Assembly (NCBI RefSeq): GCF_002799155.1
Contig: NZ_NERD01000002.1
Coordinates: 2,108,001-2,172,000 of the forward strand
Length of the DNA: 64,000 bases
Direction: 5' to 3'
Source: Stenotrophomonas maltophilia
Lineage (GTDB): Bacteria > Pseudomonadota > Gammaproteobacteria > Xanthomonadales > Xanthomonadaceae
A program made the position numbers and the translations under genes. Below, in pieces: positions 9,367 through 17,608 of this stretch. The notes beneath the pieces were generated by a model. It saw only the letters and a program-made list of their open reading frames with translations. It had not been told where the DNA came from and made no database searches. How positions within the stretch are numbered: the stretch's first letter is position 1; every line of letters begins with the position of its first letter.

Positions 9367-9873
9367 ATGCCCCGTGCACTGCTGCTGACCACGCTGGTGG
9401 TCTCCATACTCGCCCTGCTGGTTTCCGGCTGGACTGCCTGGAACCTGCATCGCAGCCAATCGTCGCAGCGCATCATCGAAGCGCGCGGGCTGATCATCCA
9501 CGATGGCAACGGCCAACCACGGGTGATCCTCGGCGCGCCGGTTCCCGACCCACTCAGCCGGGGCCGTACCCAGGGGCCGCGCGCCACGGCCCTGTCCGGC
9601 CTGATCCTGCTGGGCCCGGATGGCTCCGAACGCGGGGGCTATGGCACCAGCGATCGTGGCGGTGAAGCCGTGCTGACCCTGGACGATGCCAATGGCACCA
9701 CGGAAGTGTTCAAGGTGGTGGCCAACCCGGACCGCGGCGCCAGCCTGATGGTCAAGCACCAGAACAACACCGGCGCCATGCTCACCTCCTGGCAGGGCAA
9801 GCCGGAACTGATGTTCGTCGATGACAGCGGCCAGTCCTACTACGTGCGCCCGGGCGCCAACGCCGCGCCCTGA
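9367..9873 (+). CDS. Membrane-anchored hypothetical protein
   Basis: A 168-residue protein not assigned to a family. Residues 5-27 form one transmembrane or uncleaved signal segment followed by WNLHRSQSSQ. The rest is polar and rich in Gly, Asp and Asn, with strand-turn repeats such as IIHDGNGQPRVILGAP, LLGPDGSERGGYGT, LTLDDANGTTEVF and FVDDSGQSYY. These look like repeated beta hairpins displayed in the periplasm. A GGAAGGA ribosome site precedes the ATG. It is 82 nt after dnaE2 on the same strand, but its own role in mutagenesis is not suggested by anything in the sequence. Confidence 0.65.
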   Translation: MPRALLLTTLVVSILALLVSGWTAWNLHRSQSSQRIIEARGLIIHDGNGQPRVILGAPVPDPLSRGRTQGPRATALSGLILLGPDGSERGGYGTSDRGGEAVLTLDDANGTTEVFKVVANPDRGASLMVKHQNNTGAMLTSWQGKPELMFVDDSGQSYYVRPGANAAP

Positions 9874-9884
9874 TCTGCCTTTTT

Positions 9885-11171
9885 CTACAGACCGCACACC
9901 GCCGCCAGGTCATCGGCCAGCTGCCGCAACTGCACCGATCCCAGCGCCGCGCAGGTGATGCGCAGGCCATGCCCCGGCGCCGCCACCGCGAACACTTCGC
10001 CAGCACGCACATGCCATCCGCGTGCAGCCAGCGCCAGCACCTGCGGATGGCTGTCGGCCGGCAGCGGCAGCCACAGGTTCAATCCTTCCATCGGCTGCGG
10101 CGTCGGCATGCCACGTGCGTGCAGCAGTTCCTGCAGCGACTGCAGCCGCTGCTGGTAACGCTCGCCCGCCGAGGCGATCTTCGCCCGCAGCGTTGCCGAC
10201 CCCAGCACCGAGGTCGCTGCATCCTGCAGCAGGTGACTGACCCAGCCCGTGCCGGACGCCAACCGCAGCCGCAACCGCGACGCGGTCTCTTCATCACAGG
10301 CCAGCCAGGCCAGCCGCAGATCCGGACCGAGCGGTTTGGACAACGAACGCAGCAGCGCCCAGCGCCGGCCATCCAGCGGCAGTACCGAGTGGTAGGCCTG
10401 CTGCGAAAGCAGCGCGTAGTGATCGTCGATCAGCACCGCTACCTGCGGGTAGGCCGCCAGCAGCTGGCGCAACGCCCGTGCCCGCTTCGCATCCAGGCTG
10501 GCCCCGGTCGGGTTGTGTGCCCGCGGGGTCAGCAGCACCGCGCGTGCGCCGGCCTCCAACGCCGCCCGCAGCGAATCGACCTGCATGCCATGCGCGTCCA
10601 CCGTCACCGGCAACGGCGCGTGGCCCACCGCGTTGAGCACGTTCAGGCTGCCGAGGAAGCACGGATCCTCTACCGCGATTCGATCCCCCGGCAGCAGCCA
10701 TGCCGCCAGCAGGCGTTCGATGCCATCGACCGCGCCATGGGTCAGCTCCAGCGCATAACCCTCGGGGCAGTCCGCATCCAGCGAGGCCCGTGCCAGCACC
10801 TGCAACTTCGGGTCGACCGTGCCCACGCCGTACAGGCGCGGCGCCGCCGGCGCCACGCGCAGATTGGGTAGCAGGCGCGGGTCCGGGTTGCCACCGGCGA
10901 GGTCGTGCAGGGCCAGCCCTGGTGTACTGCCCTCGCGTGCCAGCGTCGGCGGCAGGCCACGCACCACTGTGCCGCGGCGACCCGCCGTGCTGGCCAGGCC
11001 CGCCGCATCCAGGCGCTTGTAGGCAGCGGCCACCGTATTGCGGTTCACCCCCAGCTGCCCTGCCAGCTCACGCACCGGCGGCAGCACGCTGCCAGCCAGC
11101 AGGCGGCCCTTGCCGATGCCGTCGCGGATGCTGTCGAAGATCGACTCGGCGCTATGCCCGGTGATTTTCAT
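9885..11171 (-). CDS. MocR-type regulator (GntR DNA-binding plus aminotransferase domain)
   Basis: A 428-residue fusion. Residues 1-75 are a GntR winged helix (VRELAGQLGVNRNTVAAAYKRLD), and from about residue 85 there is a fold-type I aminotransferase domain with the PLP-lysine motif SLSKPLGPDLR. MocR proteins sense PLP or a PLP-amine adduct and regulate vitamin B6, GABA, taurine or similar genes. It is divergent from yggS, which encodes a PLP-binding homeostasis protein, with 76 nt between starts containing two direct repeats. The first repeat lies just 2 nt before the ATG, so autoregulation is likely. Which genes it controls beyond itself and yggS is unknown. Confidence 0.88.
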   Translation of the reverse strand: MKITGHSAESIFDSIRDGIGKGRLLAGSVLPPVRELAGQLGVNRNTVAAAYKRLDAAGLASTAGRRGTVVRGLPPTLAREGSTPGLALHDLAGGNPDPRLLPNLRVAPAAPRLYGVGTVDPKLQVLARASLDADCPEGYALELTHGAVDGIERLLAAWLLPGDRIAVEDPCFLGSLNVLNAVGHAPLPVTVDAHGMQVDSLRAALEAGARAVLLTPRAHNPTGASLDAKRARALRQLLAAYPQVAVLIDDHYALLSQQAYHSVLPLDGRRWALLRSLSKPLGPDLRLAWLACDEETASRLRLRLASGTGWVSHLLQDAATSVLGSATLRAKIASAGERYQQRLQSLQELLHARGMPTPQPMEGLNLWLPLPADSHPQVLALAARGWHVRAGEVFAVAAPGHGLRITCAALGSVQLRQLADDLAAVCGL

Positions 11172-11172
11172 T

Positions 11173-11207
11173 TTGTCCTATGCCAAAATATATCTTGTCC
11201 TGTGCCA
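11173..11207. promoter_or_regulatory. Direct-repeat operator between the MocR gene and yggS
   Basis: TTGTCCTATGCCA (11173-11185) is repeated as TTGTCCTGTGCCA (11195-11207), 12 of 13 bases identical, with starts 22 bp apart, i.e. two helical turns. MocR regulators such as PdxR and GabR are known to bind pairs of same-orientation half sites at about this spacing. The interval between the repeats contains AAAATATAT, which could hold minus-10 elements for either gene. Confidence 0.65.
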
Positions 11208-11247
11208 GTGTATCCCACCCTGGCCACCCTGCATTGGAGGTGCCCGC

Positions 11248-12021
11248 ATGCCCCTTGCCGCTGCCGACTGGCCCGTCGCCCAGTCCGTTGAACAGATCGC
11301 CGCGAACCTGGTCACGGTGCGCCAACGCATCGCCGATGCCTGCGCCCGCGTCGGCCGGGACCCGGCCAGCGTTCGCCTGCTGCCGGTCAGCAAGACCGTT
11401 GATGACGCCCGTATCCGCATGGCGGTGGCTGCCGGTTGCCACGAACTGGGCGAGAACAAGGTGCAGGAGGCGCAGCGCAAGGCCGGGACGATGGCCGACC
11501 TGGGCGTGCGCTGGTCGGTGATCGGGCATCTGCAGACCAACAAGGCGCGCTACGTGGCACGTTTCGCCAGCGAGTTCCAGGCGCTGGACAGCCTGCGCGT
11601 GGCCGAGGCCCTGCAGCAGCGCCTGCAACTGGAAGACCGCACGCTGGATGTGTTCGTGCAGGTCAACACCTCGGCCGAACCCAGCAAGTACGGACTGGAG
11701 CCCGACGCGGTCGAGACCTTCGTGCAGCAGCTGCCGGCTTTCGATCGCCTGCACGTGCGCGGCCTGATGACCCTGGCCATCTTCACCCCCGACGTCGAGC
11801 GCGTGCGCGCCTGCTTCGTGCGCCTGCGCGAACTGCGCGACCAGCTGCAGCGCACCGCCCCGCCCGGCCTCGACCTGTCGCAGCTGTCGATGGGCATGTC
11901 CGGTGATTTCGAAGTGGCCATCGAGGAAGGCACCACCGTGGTCCGCGTCGGCCAGGCCATCTTCGGTGCCCGCGCCACCCCGGACAGCTTCTACTGGCCT
12001 GGCAGCGGAGCCCCGGCATGA
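11248..12021 (+). CDS. yggS: YggS/PROSC-family PLP homeostasis protein
   Basis: A 257-residue member of the PLP-binding barrel family. The PLP lysine is K49 in LLPVSKT, and the family motifs GENKVQEA, WSVIGHLQTNKAR and the C-terminal LSMGMSGDFEVAIEEG phosphate-binding region are present. YggS proteins carry PLP and affect vitamin B6 and amino-acid pools without known catalysis. A GGAGG site 7 nt before the ATG fixes the start; in many proteobacteria the gene precedes proC, but here it is followed with a 4-nt ATGA overlap by a glutamine-amidotransferase-like gene. It is divergent from a MocR regulator, a sensible PLP-linked pairing. Confidence 0.92.
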   Translation: MPLAAADWPVAQSVEQIAANLVTVRQRIADACARVGRDPASVRLLPVSKTVDDARIRMAVAAGCHELGENKVQEAQRKAGTMADLGVRWSVIGHLQTNKARYVARFASEFQALDSLRVAEALQQRLQLEDRTLDVFVQVNTSAEPSKYGLEPDAVETFVQQLPAFDRLHVRGLMTLAIFTPDVERVRACFVRLRELRDQLQRTAPPGLDLSQLSMGMSGDFEVAIEEGTTVVRVGQAIFGARATPDSFYWPGSGAPA

Positions 12022-12719
12022 AGCGTGCGGTCGTTCTGCAACACGTCGCCTTCGAAGACCTCGGCACCCTGCAGCCGCTGCTGCTGGCACAAGGCTGGCA
12101 GCTGCAGGTGCTGCAGGCCGGTATCGACGCGCTCGACGCCGCCGGAACAGCCGACCTGCTGGTGGTGCTGGGCGGTCCGATCAGTGTCAATGACACAGAG
12201 GCCTATCCCTTCGTCATCGACAGCATCGCCCTGCTGCAGCGCAGGCTGCTGCAGCAACAGCCGACCCTGGGCATCTGCCTGGGTGCACAGTTGATGGCCC
12301 GTGCGCTTGGTGCCGGCGTCGCCGCCAGTGGAGGCAAGGAGATCGGCTTCGCGCCGTTGCTGCTGACCGATGAGGGCCAGCGTTCACCGCTGCAGGCCCT
12401 GCAAGGCATTCCCGTGCTGCATTGGCATGGTGAGGCGTTCGAGCTTCCAGCCGGCGCACGCCGCCTGGCCAGCACACCTGCCTGCCGTCACCAGGCCTTC
12501 GCCATCGGCCGCCATGCGCTGGCCCTGCAATGCCATCCGGAACTGGACGCGCGCCAGTTCGAGCGCTGGCTGATCGGCCACACCCTGGAACTGGCCCAGG
12601 CCGGCATCGATCCGAACGACCTGCGCACACAGGCGCGTCGCTATGGCGCACCACTGGCCGCGGCAGCCACTGCGATGTTCGACCAGTGGCTGCAGGACCT
12701 GCCGGAGGCACCGCGATGA
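12018..12719 (+). CDS. Class I glutamine amidotransferase-like protein
   Basis: A 233-residue stand-alone amidotransferase-fold protein like those annotated GMP-synthase-like glutamine amidotransferase. The nucleophile elbow is GICLGAQ with C87, and the His-Glu of the triad appear in LQCHPELD. A GGPIS oxyanion-type loop is present near residues 52-56. Free-standing members act on gamma-glutamyl or unknown amide substrates. It overlaps yggS at its start (ATGA) and the next small gene at its end (ATGA), so the three are translationally coupled. Confidence 0.85.
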   Translation: MKRAVVLQHVAFEDLGTLQPLLLAQGWQLQVLQAGIDALDAAGTADLLVVLGGPISVNDTEAYPFVIDSIALLQRRLLQQQPTLGICLGAQLMARALGAGVAASGGKEIGFAPLLLTDEGQRSPLQALQGIPVLHWHGEAFELPAGARRLASTPACRHQAFAIGRHALALQCHPELDARQFERWLIGHTLELAQAGIDPNDLRTQARRYGAPLAAAATAMFDQWLQDLPEAPR

Positions 12720-12940
12720 ACTACCGATTGCAGATCCACCGCGATGGCGCCTACTGGGGCCACTTCGACTGCAGCGGCCCCGATGCGCTGCAGCGCATGG
12801 ATGCCATCGCCGCGCAGCTGCCCGCCGACCAGGGCTTCCGGTTGACGCGACAGAAGGGGGTTGGCGAAGAACGCATCCTGTCCAGCAATGCCGACGGCCT
12901 GCGCGTACTGGCGTCGCAGATCCAGTACCGCGACCTCTGA
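12716..12940 (+). CDS. Small hypothetical protein coupled to the amidotransferase
   Basis: A 74-residue soluble protein that I do not recognise. It begins in a 4-nt ATGA overlap with the amidotransferase, which is strong evidence it is translated. Its sequence has an N-terminal strand (YRLQIHRDGAYWGHF), a central helix (ALQRMDAIAAQL) and basic/polar C-terminal strands, compatible with a small alpha-beta fold. No metal or catalytic motif is visible. It ends 11 nt before a SMAG hairpin that probably closes the operon. Confidence 0.7.
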   Translation: MNYRLQIHRDGAYWGHFDCSGPDALQRMDAIAAQLPADQGFRLTRQKGVGEERILSSNADGLRVLASQIQYRDL

Positions 12941-12950
12941 CCCGACGATG

Positions 12951-12977
12951 GTAGTGCCGGCCGCTGGCCGGCACTAC
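12951..12977. repeat. SMAG-type hairpin after the yggS operon
   Basis: GTAGTGCCGG followed by CCGCTGGCCGGCACTAC forms a near-perfect hairpin beginning with GTAG. It lies 11 nt after the stop of the small coupled gene and 34 nt before the next start. Confidence 0.8.
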
Positions 12978-13010
12978 CCCGGCTGTTTCCCCACATGCGA
13001 AGCTTCACGC

Positions 13011-13517
13011 ATGCTGACCCTGCACCGCGGCAGCCACCACGGGTTGCATGTCGCCCCGCGCTGGCCCTCCCGCCATATCCAGATCGACGCAGAGGTGCTG
13101 CAACGCCTGCTCGAGGCACAGGCACTGCTGCCTGCCGAACTGCGCCTGCTGCTCACCCGGGGCTTCGAGCCCCGCCACAGCCGCCTCGGCGGCTTCCGGC
13201 GCCTGGTGCGGCGGCTCGGTATCACCCTCTTCCGCACCTGCTATCCGCAACGGCACGATGAAGTCGATGCCATTTTCGGCGCCAACGGCCACGATATCGA
13301 TGGCCGTCATATCGATGTCTCACTGGTACTGCGCGGCAAGCGACTGCGGCTGCTGCCGCTGGGCGTGTTCACCCCGCCGCGCTGGCAGGATCGTCGCGTC
13401 GCCCGCCATGCAGAAGCGATCGCGCGGGTGAAGCACGGCCTGCAGCACTGCGGCTTCGAGCTGCACCACAACCCCACCGAAGCCCTGCAGATCCACTGCG
13501 ACTATCGCCCGCGCTGA
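13011..13517 (+). CDS. Putative M15-like (D-Ala-D-Ala dipeptidase/VanX-type) protein
   Basis: A 168-residue basic protein. The segment GHDIDGRHIDVSLVLRG resembles the H-x6-D zinc motif of VanX-type M15 peptidases (S-x-H-x-x-G-x-A-x-D), and the C-terminal LQIHCDYRPR could supply the third His in the position of the family's W-H-F/Y. Length is close to short dipeptidases, but there is no signal peptide and the catalytic Glu is not obvious, so this is a tentative call. The ATG at 13011 is the first that excludes the SMAG repeat. The end lies shortly before the Fur-controlled cassette, with which it is unlikely to be related. Confidence 0.5.
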   Translation: MLTLHRGSHHGLHVAPRWPSRHIQIDAEVLQRLLEAQALLPAELRLLLTRGFEPRHSRLGGFRRLVRRLGITLFRTCYPQRHDEVDAIFGANGHDIDGRHIDVSLVLRGKRLRLLPLGVFTPPRWQDRRVARHAEAIARVKHGLQHCGFELHHNPTEALQIHCDYRPR

Positions 13518-13556
13518 TCCCGCGTCCGCGCAGGTGTGCCATGCCCATCTATAGAT

Positions 13557-13575
13557 GCAAATGATTCTCTTTTGC
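13557..13575. promoter_or_regulatory. Candidate Fur box upstream of the ECF sigma gene
   Basis: GCAAATGATTCTCTTTTGC is a 19-bp imperfect palindrome (GCAAA...TTTGC with GA/TC inside) resembling the Fur boxes that precede FecI-type sigma genes in Xanthomonas and Pseudomonas. It lies 64-82 nt before the GTG start of the sigma gene in an AT-rich patch. Binding is inferred from similarity and context. Confidence 0.65.
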
Positions 13576-13639
13576 TGTAAGGTGCAGCCGCTGCCCTTGC
13601 CGCCGCGGGCTGTTCCCTTTCCCAGTTGTCGCCCGCCCC

Positions 13640-14149
13640 GTGTCCACGCCTGTCGAACCGACGGATGTCGCGCAGCTGTGTGCGGCCCATTACCGGCCGC
13701 TGCACGCCCATGTCCGCCGTAAACTCCCGCAACGCAGCGACGCCGATGACGTCGTCCAGGAAACCTGGCTACGCGTCGTCAAGGTCGCCGCCAGCGGCCT
13801 GCTGAGCAACGGCCGCGCCTACCTGTACCGCGTCGCCCACAATCTGATCGCTGATCACTACCGGCAACGCCAGCGCCGTCGTGAGGAAGCGCTGGATGAC
13901 GCGCAACTGCACGCCCTCGCCGATCCTGCACCGCTGCCGGAGCAGCGCCTGCTGGATGCCGAACAGCTGCGCCATCTCGACGCGATCATCGCCGCGCTGC
14001 CACCGCGCTCGCGCCAGGTGTTCCTGCTGGCCCGGGTGGAGCAGATGGCGCTGGCCGAGATCGGCCGCCAGCTCGGCATCAGCCGGCAGACCGCGCACGG
14101 CCATCTGCTGCGTGCGCTGGTAGCGCTGCAGCAGGTACCCGGCGCATGA
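13640..14149 (+). CDS. FecI-type ECF sigma factor
   Basis: A 169-residue ECF sigma factor. Region 2 (about residues 14-80) includes RSDADDVVQETWLRV and region 4 (about 110-165) includes LPPRSRQVFLLARVEQMALAEIG and the HTH GISRQTAHGHLLRAL. It starts with GTG at 13640; no better ATG retains region 2. The stop overlaps the anti-sigma gene by 4 nt (ATGA). With the Fur box upstream and FecR plus a signalling TonB-dependent receptor downstream, this is the sigma subunit of a cell-surface-signalling iron-uptake switch that responds to ligand binding at the receptor. Confidence 0.92.
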   Translation: MSTPVEPTDVAQLCAAHYRPLHAHVRRKLPQRSDADDVVQETWLRVVKVAASGLLSNGRAYLYRVAHNLIADHYRQRQRRREEALDDAQLHALADPAPLPEQRLLDAEQLRHLDAIIAALPPRSRQVFLLARVEQMALAEIGRQLGISRQTAHGHLLRALVALQQVPGA

Positions 14150-15072
14150 GCCAGGATGCGATCGCGCGCGAGGCTGCGCGTTGGTGGCTGGACGGCCACG
14201 ACGGCGGCCGCGACGAGCGCGCCTTCAACCAGTGGTACCACGCTGACTACCGCCACGCCGCGCAGTACCAGCACCTGCAGGCGCTCTGGCAGGCCGGTGA
14301 TGCGACGCCCAGCCTGCAGCGGCACCAGCGCAAGCGGCAGCGCCGACGATTGCGCGATGCCGGCACTGCCGTGCTGCTGCTCTGTGCCTTGGGCCTGTAT
14401 ACCCGCCAGGCCGCGCCACCAGCCGCCCAGGTAATGCGCACGGCGTCGGGCGAGATCCGCGAAGAAGTCCTGCCGGATGGCTCGCACGTGCTGCTCTCGC
14501 CCGGCAGCGAAGTCCATGTCCGCATCGATGCACAGCGCCGCCAGCTGCAGCTGCAGCATGGCCAGGCCTGGTTCAAGGTAGCCGCCGATGCGCAGCATCC
14601 GTTCCAGGTGCATACGGCGCACGGCACGGTCACCGCGCTCGGCACCGCCTTCGACCTTGCCGTGCAGGACAACGACAGCGTGGTCACCGTCACCGAGCAT
14701 CGCGTCCGCGTGGACAGCGGCAGCCGCAGTGAACAGGCCATCGAAGGGCAGCAGCTGCGCTTCGATGGACAGGCAGCGACCGTCGGCCTGGCTCCCAGCC
14801 AGAGCGCGCTGGCCTGGCGCGAACGTCGCCTGCATTGGGTCTCCACGCCCTTGGCCGAGGTCACCCAGGACCTGGATCGCTGGCATGGCGGCCATACCTG
14901 GATCATCGGCGCACACCTCCGCCAGCAGCCGGTCACCCTGCTCGGCAGCGCTGACGGTGCGGCGCGCAGCCGGGACCAGCTGGCCACGCAGCTGCATGTG
15001 CGCGTGCTCCGCCTCGGCGCGGGCGTGCAGGTCTGGCTGCCACCACGCAGGGGACATCGCGATGCACCCTGA
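14146..15072 (+). CDS. FecR-type anti-sigma / signal-transducing membrane protein
   Basis: A 308-residue FecR family protein. The cytoplasmic N-terminus (about 1-72) has the DUF4880-like pattern EAARWWLDGHDG...F.QWY..D.RH, followed by one transmembrane helix at about residues 73-88, then a periplasmic FecR domain (RTASGEIREEVLPDGSHVLLSPGSEV onward). In the Fec paradigm the periplasmic C-terminus reads the receptor's STN domain and the cytoplasmic part releases or activates the sigma factor. Start codon overlaps the sigma stop; the gene ends 64 nt before the receptor start. Confidence 0.9.
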   Translation: MSQDAIAREAARWWLDGHDGGRDERAFNQWYHADYRHAAQYQHLQALWQAGDATPSLQRHQRKRQRRRLRDAGTAVLLLCALGLYTRQAAPPAAQVMRTASGEIREEVLPDGSHVLLSPGSEVHVRIDAQRRQLQLQHGQAWFKVAADAQHPFQVHTAHGTVTALGTAFDLAVQDNDSVVTVTEHRVRVDSGSRSEQAIEGQQLRFDGQAATVGLAPSQSALAWRERRLHWVSTPLAEVTQDLDRWHGGHTWIIGAHLRQQPVTLLGSADGAARSRDQLATQLHVRVLRLGAGVQVWLPPRRGHRDAP

Positions 15073-15136
15073 CATCGGCCCTGCCGCTGCGTCTACCCAG
15101 GATGACGACGCGCTGCGTCAGCCCCTGGAGCCCCCG

Positions 15137-17608
15137 ATGCTGTTTCACCGCCCCCTTGTCCTCGCCCTGTCACTGGCCTGCGCCAGTCCGCTTCCGCTGT
15201 TGTCCGCCAGCGCTCATGCGCAGGCCGCCACCCGCCACTTCGATCTTCCTGCACAACCGCTGGCCAGCGCACTGGACGCCTACAGCCGGTTGACCGGTGT
15301 CGACCTGGTGATCGGCGCGGCTCTGCCGGGCGGCCAGACAGCGCCGGCGCTGCGCGGACAGTTCGACGATGCTCAGGCCCTGTCGCGCCTGCTGGCGGGC
15401 AGCGGCCTGCGCCCCCGCTTCATCGACCCACGCCGCGCCACGCTGGAACCGGCGCCGGCCGAACCCGCCGATGGCAGCCGTCGAACCGGCCCTCTGCGCG
15501 TGCAGGGTGATACCGCGAACGGTCATTCTCCCGGTGCGGGCGCCAGTCAGTATGTGCCAGCCACGCGCGATGGCTTCGCGCCGGCGGTCGGCAGCGAGCG
15601 CGTGGCAATGGCCGAACGCCAGGACGGCAACAGCCTGCTGCGTTCGATGCCCGGCACCCACAGTTTCCATTCGCGCAGCCAGCCCGGCCTGCAGGTCAAC
15701 ATCCGCGGCATGACCGGCGCTGGCCGGGTCAACACCATGATCGACGGTGTCACCCAGACCTTCCGCAACAATGCCGGGCATGGCTCGGGCGGCCCGTTCG
15801 CCTATGTCGATCCCTTCCTGCTGGCCGGCGTGGACGTGCAGCGCGGCGCGGTGGCCGGCGGTGATGGCGCCGGCACGCTGGCCGGCAGTGCCAACTTCCG
15901 TACGCTGGACATCGACGACCTGCTCGGCGAAGGCCGCGACTGGGGTCTGCGTGCGGGCTATCGCCATGGCAACAACGGCTACGGCAGTGGCCGCACCTTC
16001 GCCGGTGCCTGGCGCCACAGCGAGGACGGTGGTGACCGCCAGTTCGGCCTGCTGGCCGCCGCCAGCAGCAGTCGCAGCAGCGAGTACGCCACCGCACGCG
16101 GGCAGAAGAACAAGGCCGACCCCGGCAGCCAGCAGCCCAGCAGCTGGCTGTTGAAAGCACGCCTGCAGCCCAGTGACCAGCATCGGCTCGACCTGAGCCA
16201 CATGCGATACGAAAACGACTTCTACCACAACTACCCGTGGCAGATTTCCGCGCGTAACCAGCGCGCGAGTTACCACTACACGCCCTACACGCCGTGGATC
16301 GACCTGCGCGCGACCTTCGCCAGCAACAAGACCCGGCTGTTCTATCCGCCGGTGGAGGACTCCAGCTACATCGGCCGCCGCACCCACAGCAGCCTGAGCA
16401 GCTGGACCCTCGACAACACCAGCCGCTTCGACATCGGCGCGCTGCAGGCGCGCTGGAACACCGGCATCAAGCACCAGTCGGACATCTACGTGGCCGATAC
16501 CCCGGTTCTGCGCGGCGCCAACCCCCAGGGCCGCAGCCAGCTGGACAGTGTGTTCAGTACGCTGGAACTGCAGTACGACGTCTACGCGCTGACCGCAGGC
16601 CTGCGCCAGGATCGCTATGGCATCCGTGGCCACGTCCCGGTGTGCTCGGATGTCCCCGGCCAGTGCGCAGAGATCAACGGCGGCGGCATCGACGTGCGCC
16701 GCACCCAGCACGCGCTCAGCCCCAGCCTGGCGGTTTCGTGGCAGGCCACCGGCTGGCTGCAGCTGTTCGCCGAAGTCTCGCGCACATCGCGGCCGCCGCG
16801 CGTGCAGGAGATGTTCTTCGAGAAAATCCCGCTGGAAGGCATGAGCGATGCCGACGGCGTGGGCGCCAACCCGTACCTGCGCCGTGAGCGCTCGCGAAAC
16901 CTGCAGTTCGGCGCCAACCTCAGCACCGACTCGCTGCTGGTTGACGGCGACCTGGCCCAGCTGCGCGTCACCCGCTTCGACAACCGCATCCGCGACTACA
17001 TCAAGCCGCAATACCTGCTGATCGTGCATCCGCCGGAAGTGGAGCCATTCGTGGTGCCGATCGATAGCGATCCGCAGCTCACTGCCTGGACCGATGCGCT
17101 GGACGTGGACGACTTCAGCACCACCACGCGCTGGATGAACCACCCGGGCGTGGTGCGCATGCGCGGTATCGAGCTGGAAGCGCACTACGCCAGCGAGCAC
17201 TACCACGCCACGCTGAGCTGGACCCGCTCGCGCACCAGCGCGCCGCCCATCGAGTTCGTCAACCTTGAAGACATCACCGCCCTGCCCGACCGCTACTGGA
17301 CGTTGGACGTGGGCGGCCGCTGGTGGCAGCAGCGCGTACAGGCCGGCCTGCGCGCCGAGTACTCCGGCCCGACCGAGGAAGGCTACGACTTCTTCCAGAC
17401 CCGCAAGACCGGCGGCACCGGCGTGCTGCTGGACTTCTACGCCAGCTTCAAGCCCCAGGCCAACACCACCCTGTGGCTGAACATCGAAAACCTGCAGAAC
17501 AAGGCCTATGACAACAATGCCTCGATCGACAGCATCTTCAGCCCGATCCTGGACCGCGGCAACGGCCGTGGCCGCACCGTCTCGATGGGCGTCAATGTGG
17601 CGTTCTAG
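15137..17608 (+). CDS. TonB-dependent outer-membrane receptor with STN signalling domain (heme/hemoprotein type)
   Basis: An 823-residue receptor. Signal peptide about residues 1-29, STN (secretin/TonB N-terminal) domain about 30-105, plug from about 140 (MAERQDGNSLLRSMPGTHSF, RGMTGAGRVNTMIDGV) and a 22-strand barrel ending in the aromatic GVNVAF. Overall features match the hemoglobin/transferrin/lactoferrin receptor family; the FRAP- and NPNL-like boxes read SRPPRVQEMFF and NPYL. No histidine lies between these two boxes, whereas free-heme receptors of the ShuA/HemR type use one there. The STN domain and upstream FecI/FecR show self-induction. Start chosen after GGAG at 15127-15130. Substrate (heme, hemoprotein or siderophore) is not settled. 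Confidence 0.88.
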   Translation: MLFHRPLVLALSLACASPLPLLSASAHAQAATRHFDLPAQPLASALDAYSRLTGVDLVIGAALPGGQTAPALRGQFDDAQALSRLLAGSGLRPRFIDPRRATLEPAPAEPADGSRRTGPLRVQGDTANGHSPGAGASQYVPATRDGFAPAVGSERVAMAERQDGNSLLRSMPGTHSFHSRSQPGLQVNIRGMTGAGRVNTMIDGVTQTFRNNAGHGSGGPFAYVDPFLLAGVDVQRGAVAGGDGAGTLAGSANFRTLDIDDLLGEGRDWGLRAGYRHGNNGYGSGRTFAGAWRHSEDGGDRQFGLLAAASSSRSSEYATARGQKNKADPGSQQPSSWLLKARLQPSDQHRLDLSHMRYENDFYHNYPWQISARNQRASYHYTPYTPWIDLRATFASNKTRLFYPPVEDSSYIGRRTHSSLSSWTLDNTSRFDIGALQARWNTGIKHQSDIYVADTPVLRGANPQGRSQLDSVFSTLELQYDVYALTAGLRQDRYGIRGHVPVCSDVPGQCAEINGGGIDVRRTQHALSPSLAVSWQATGWLQLFAEVSRTSRPPRVQEMFFEKIPLEGMSDADGVGANPYLRRERSRNLQFGANLSTDSLLVDGDLAQLRVTRFDNRIRDYIKPQYLLIVHPPEVEPFVVPIDSDPQLTAWTDALDVDDFSTTTRWMNHPGVVRMRGIELEAHYASEHYHATLSWTRSRTSAPPIEFVNLEDITALPDRYWTLDVGGRWWQQRVQAGLRAEYSGPTEEGYDFFQTRKTGGTGVLLDFYASFKPQANTTLWLNIENLQNKAYDNNASIDSIFSPILDRGNGRGRTVSMGVNVAF

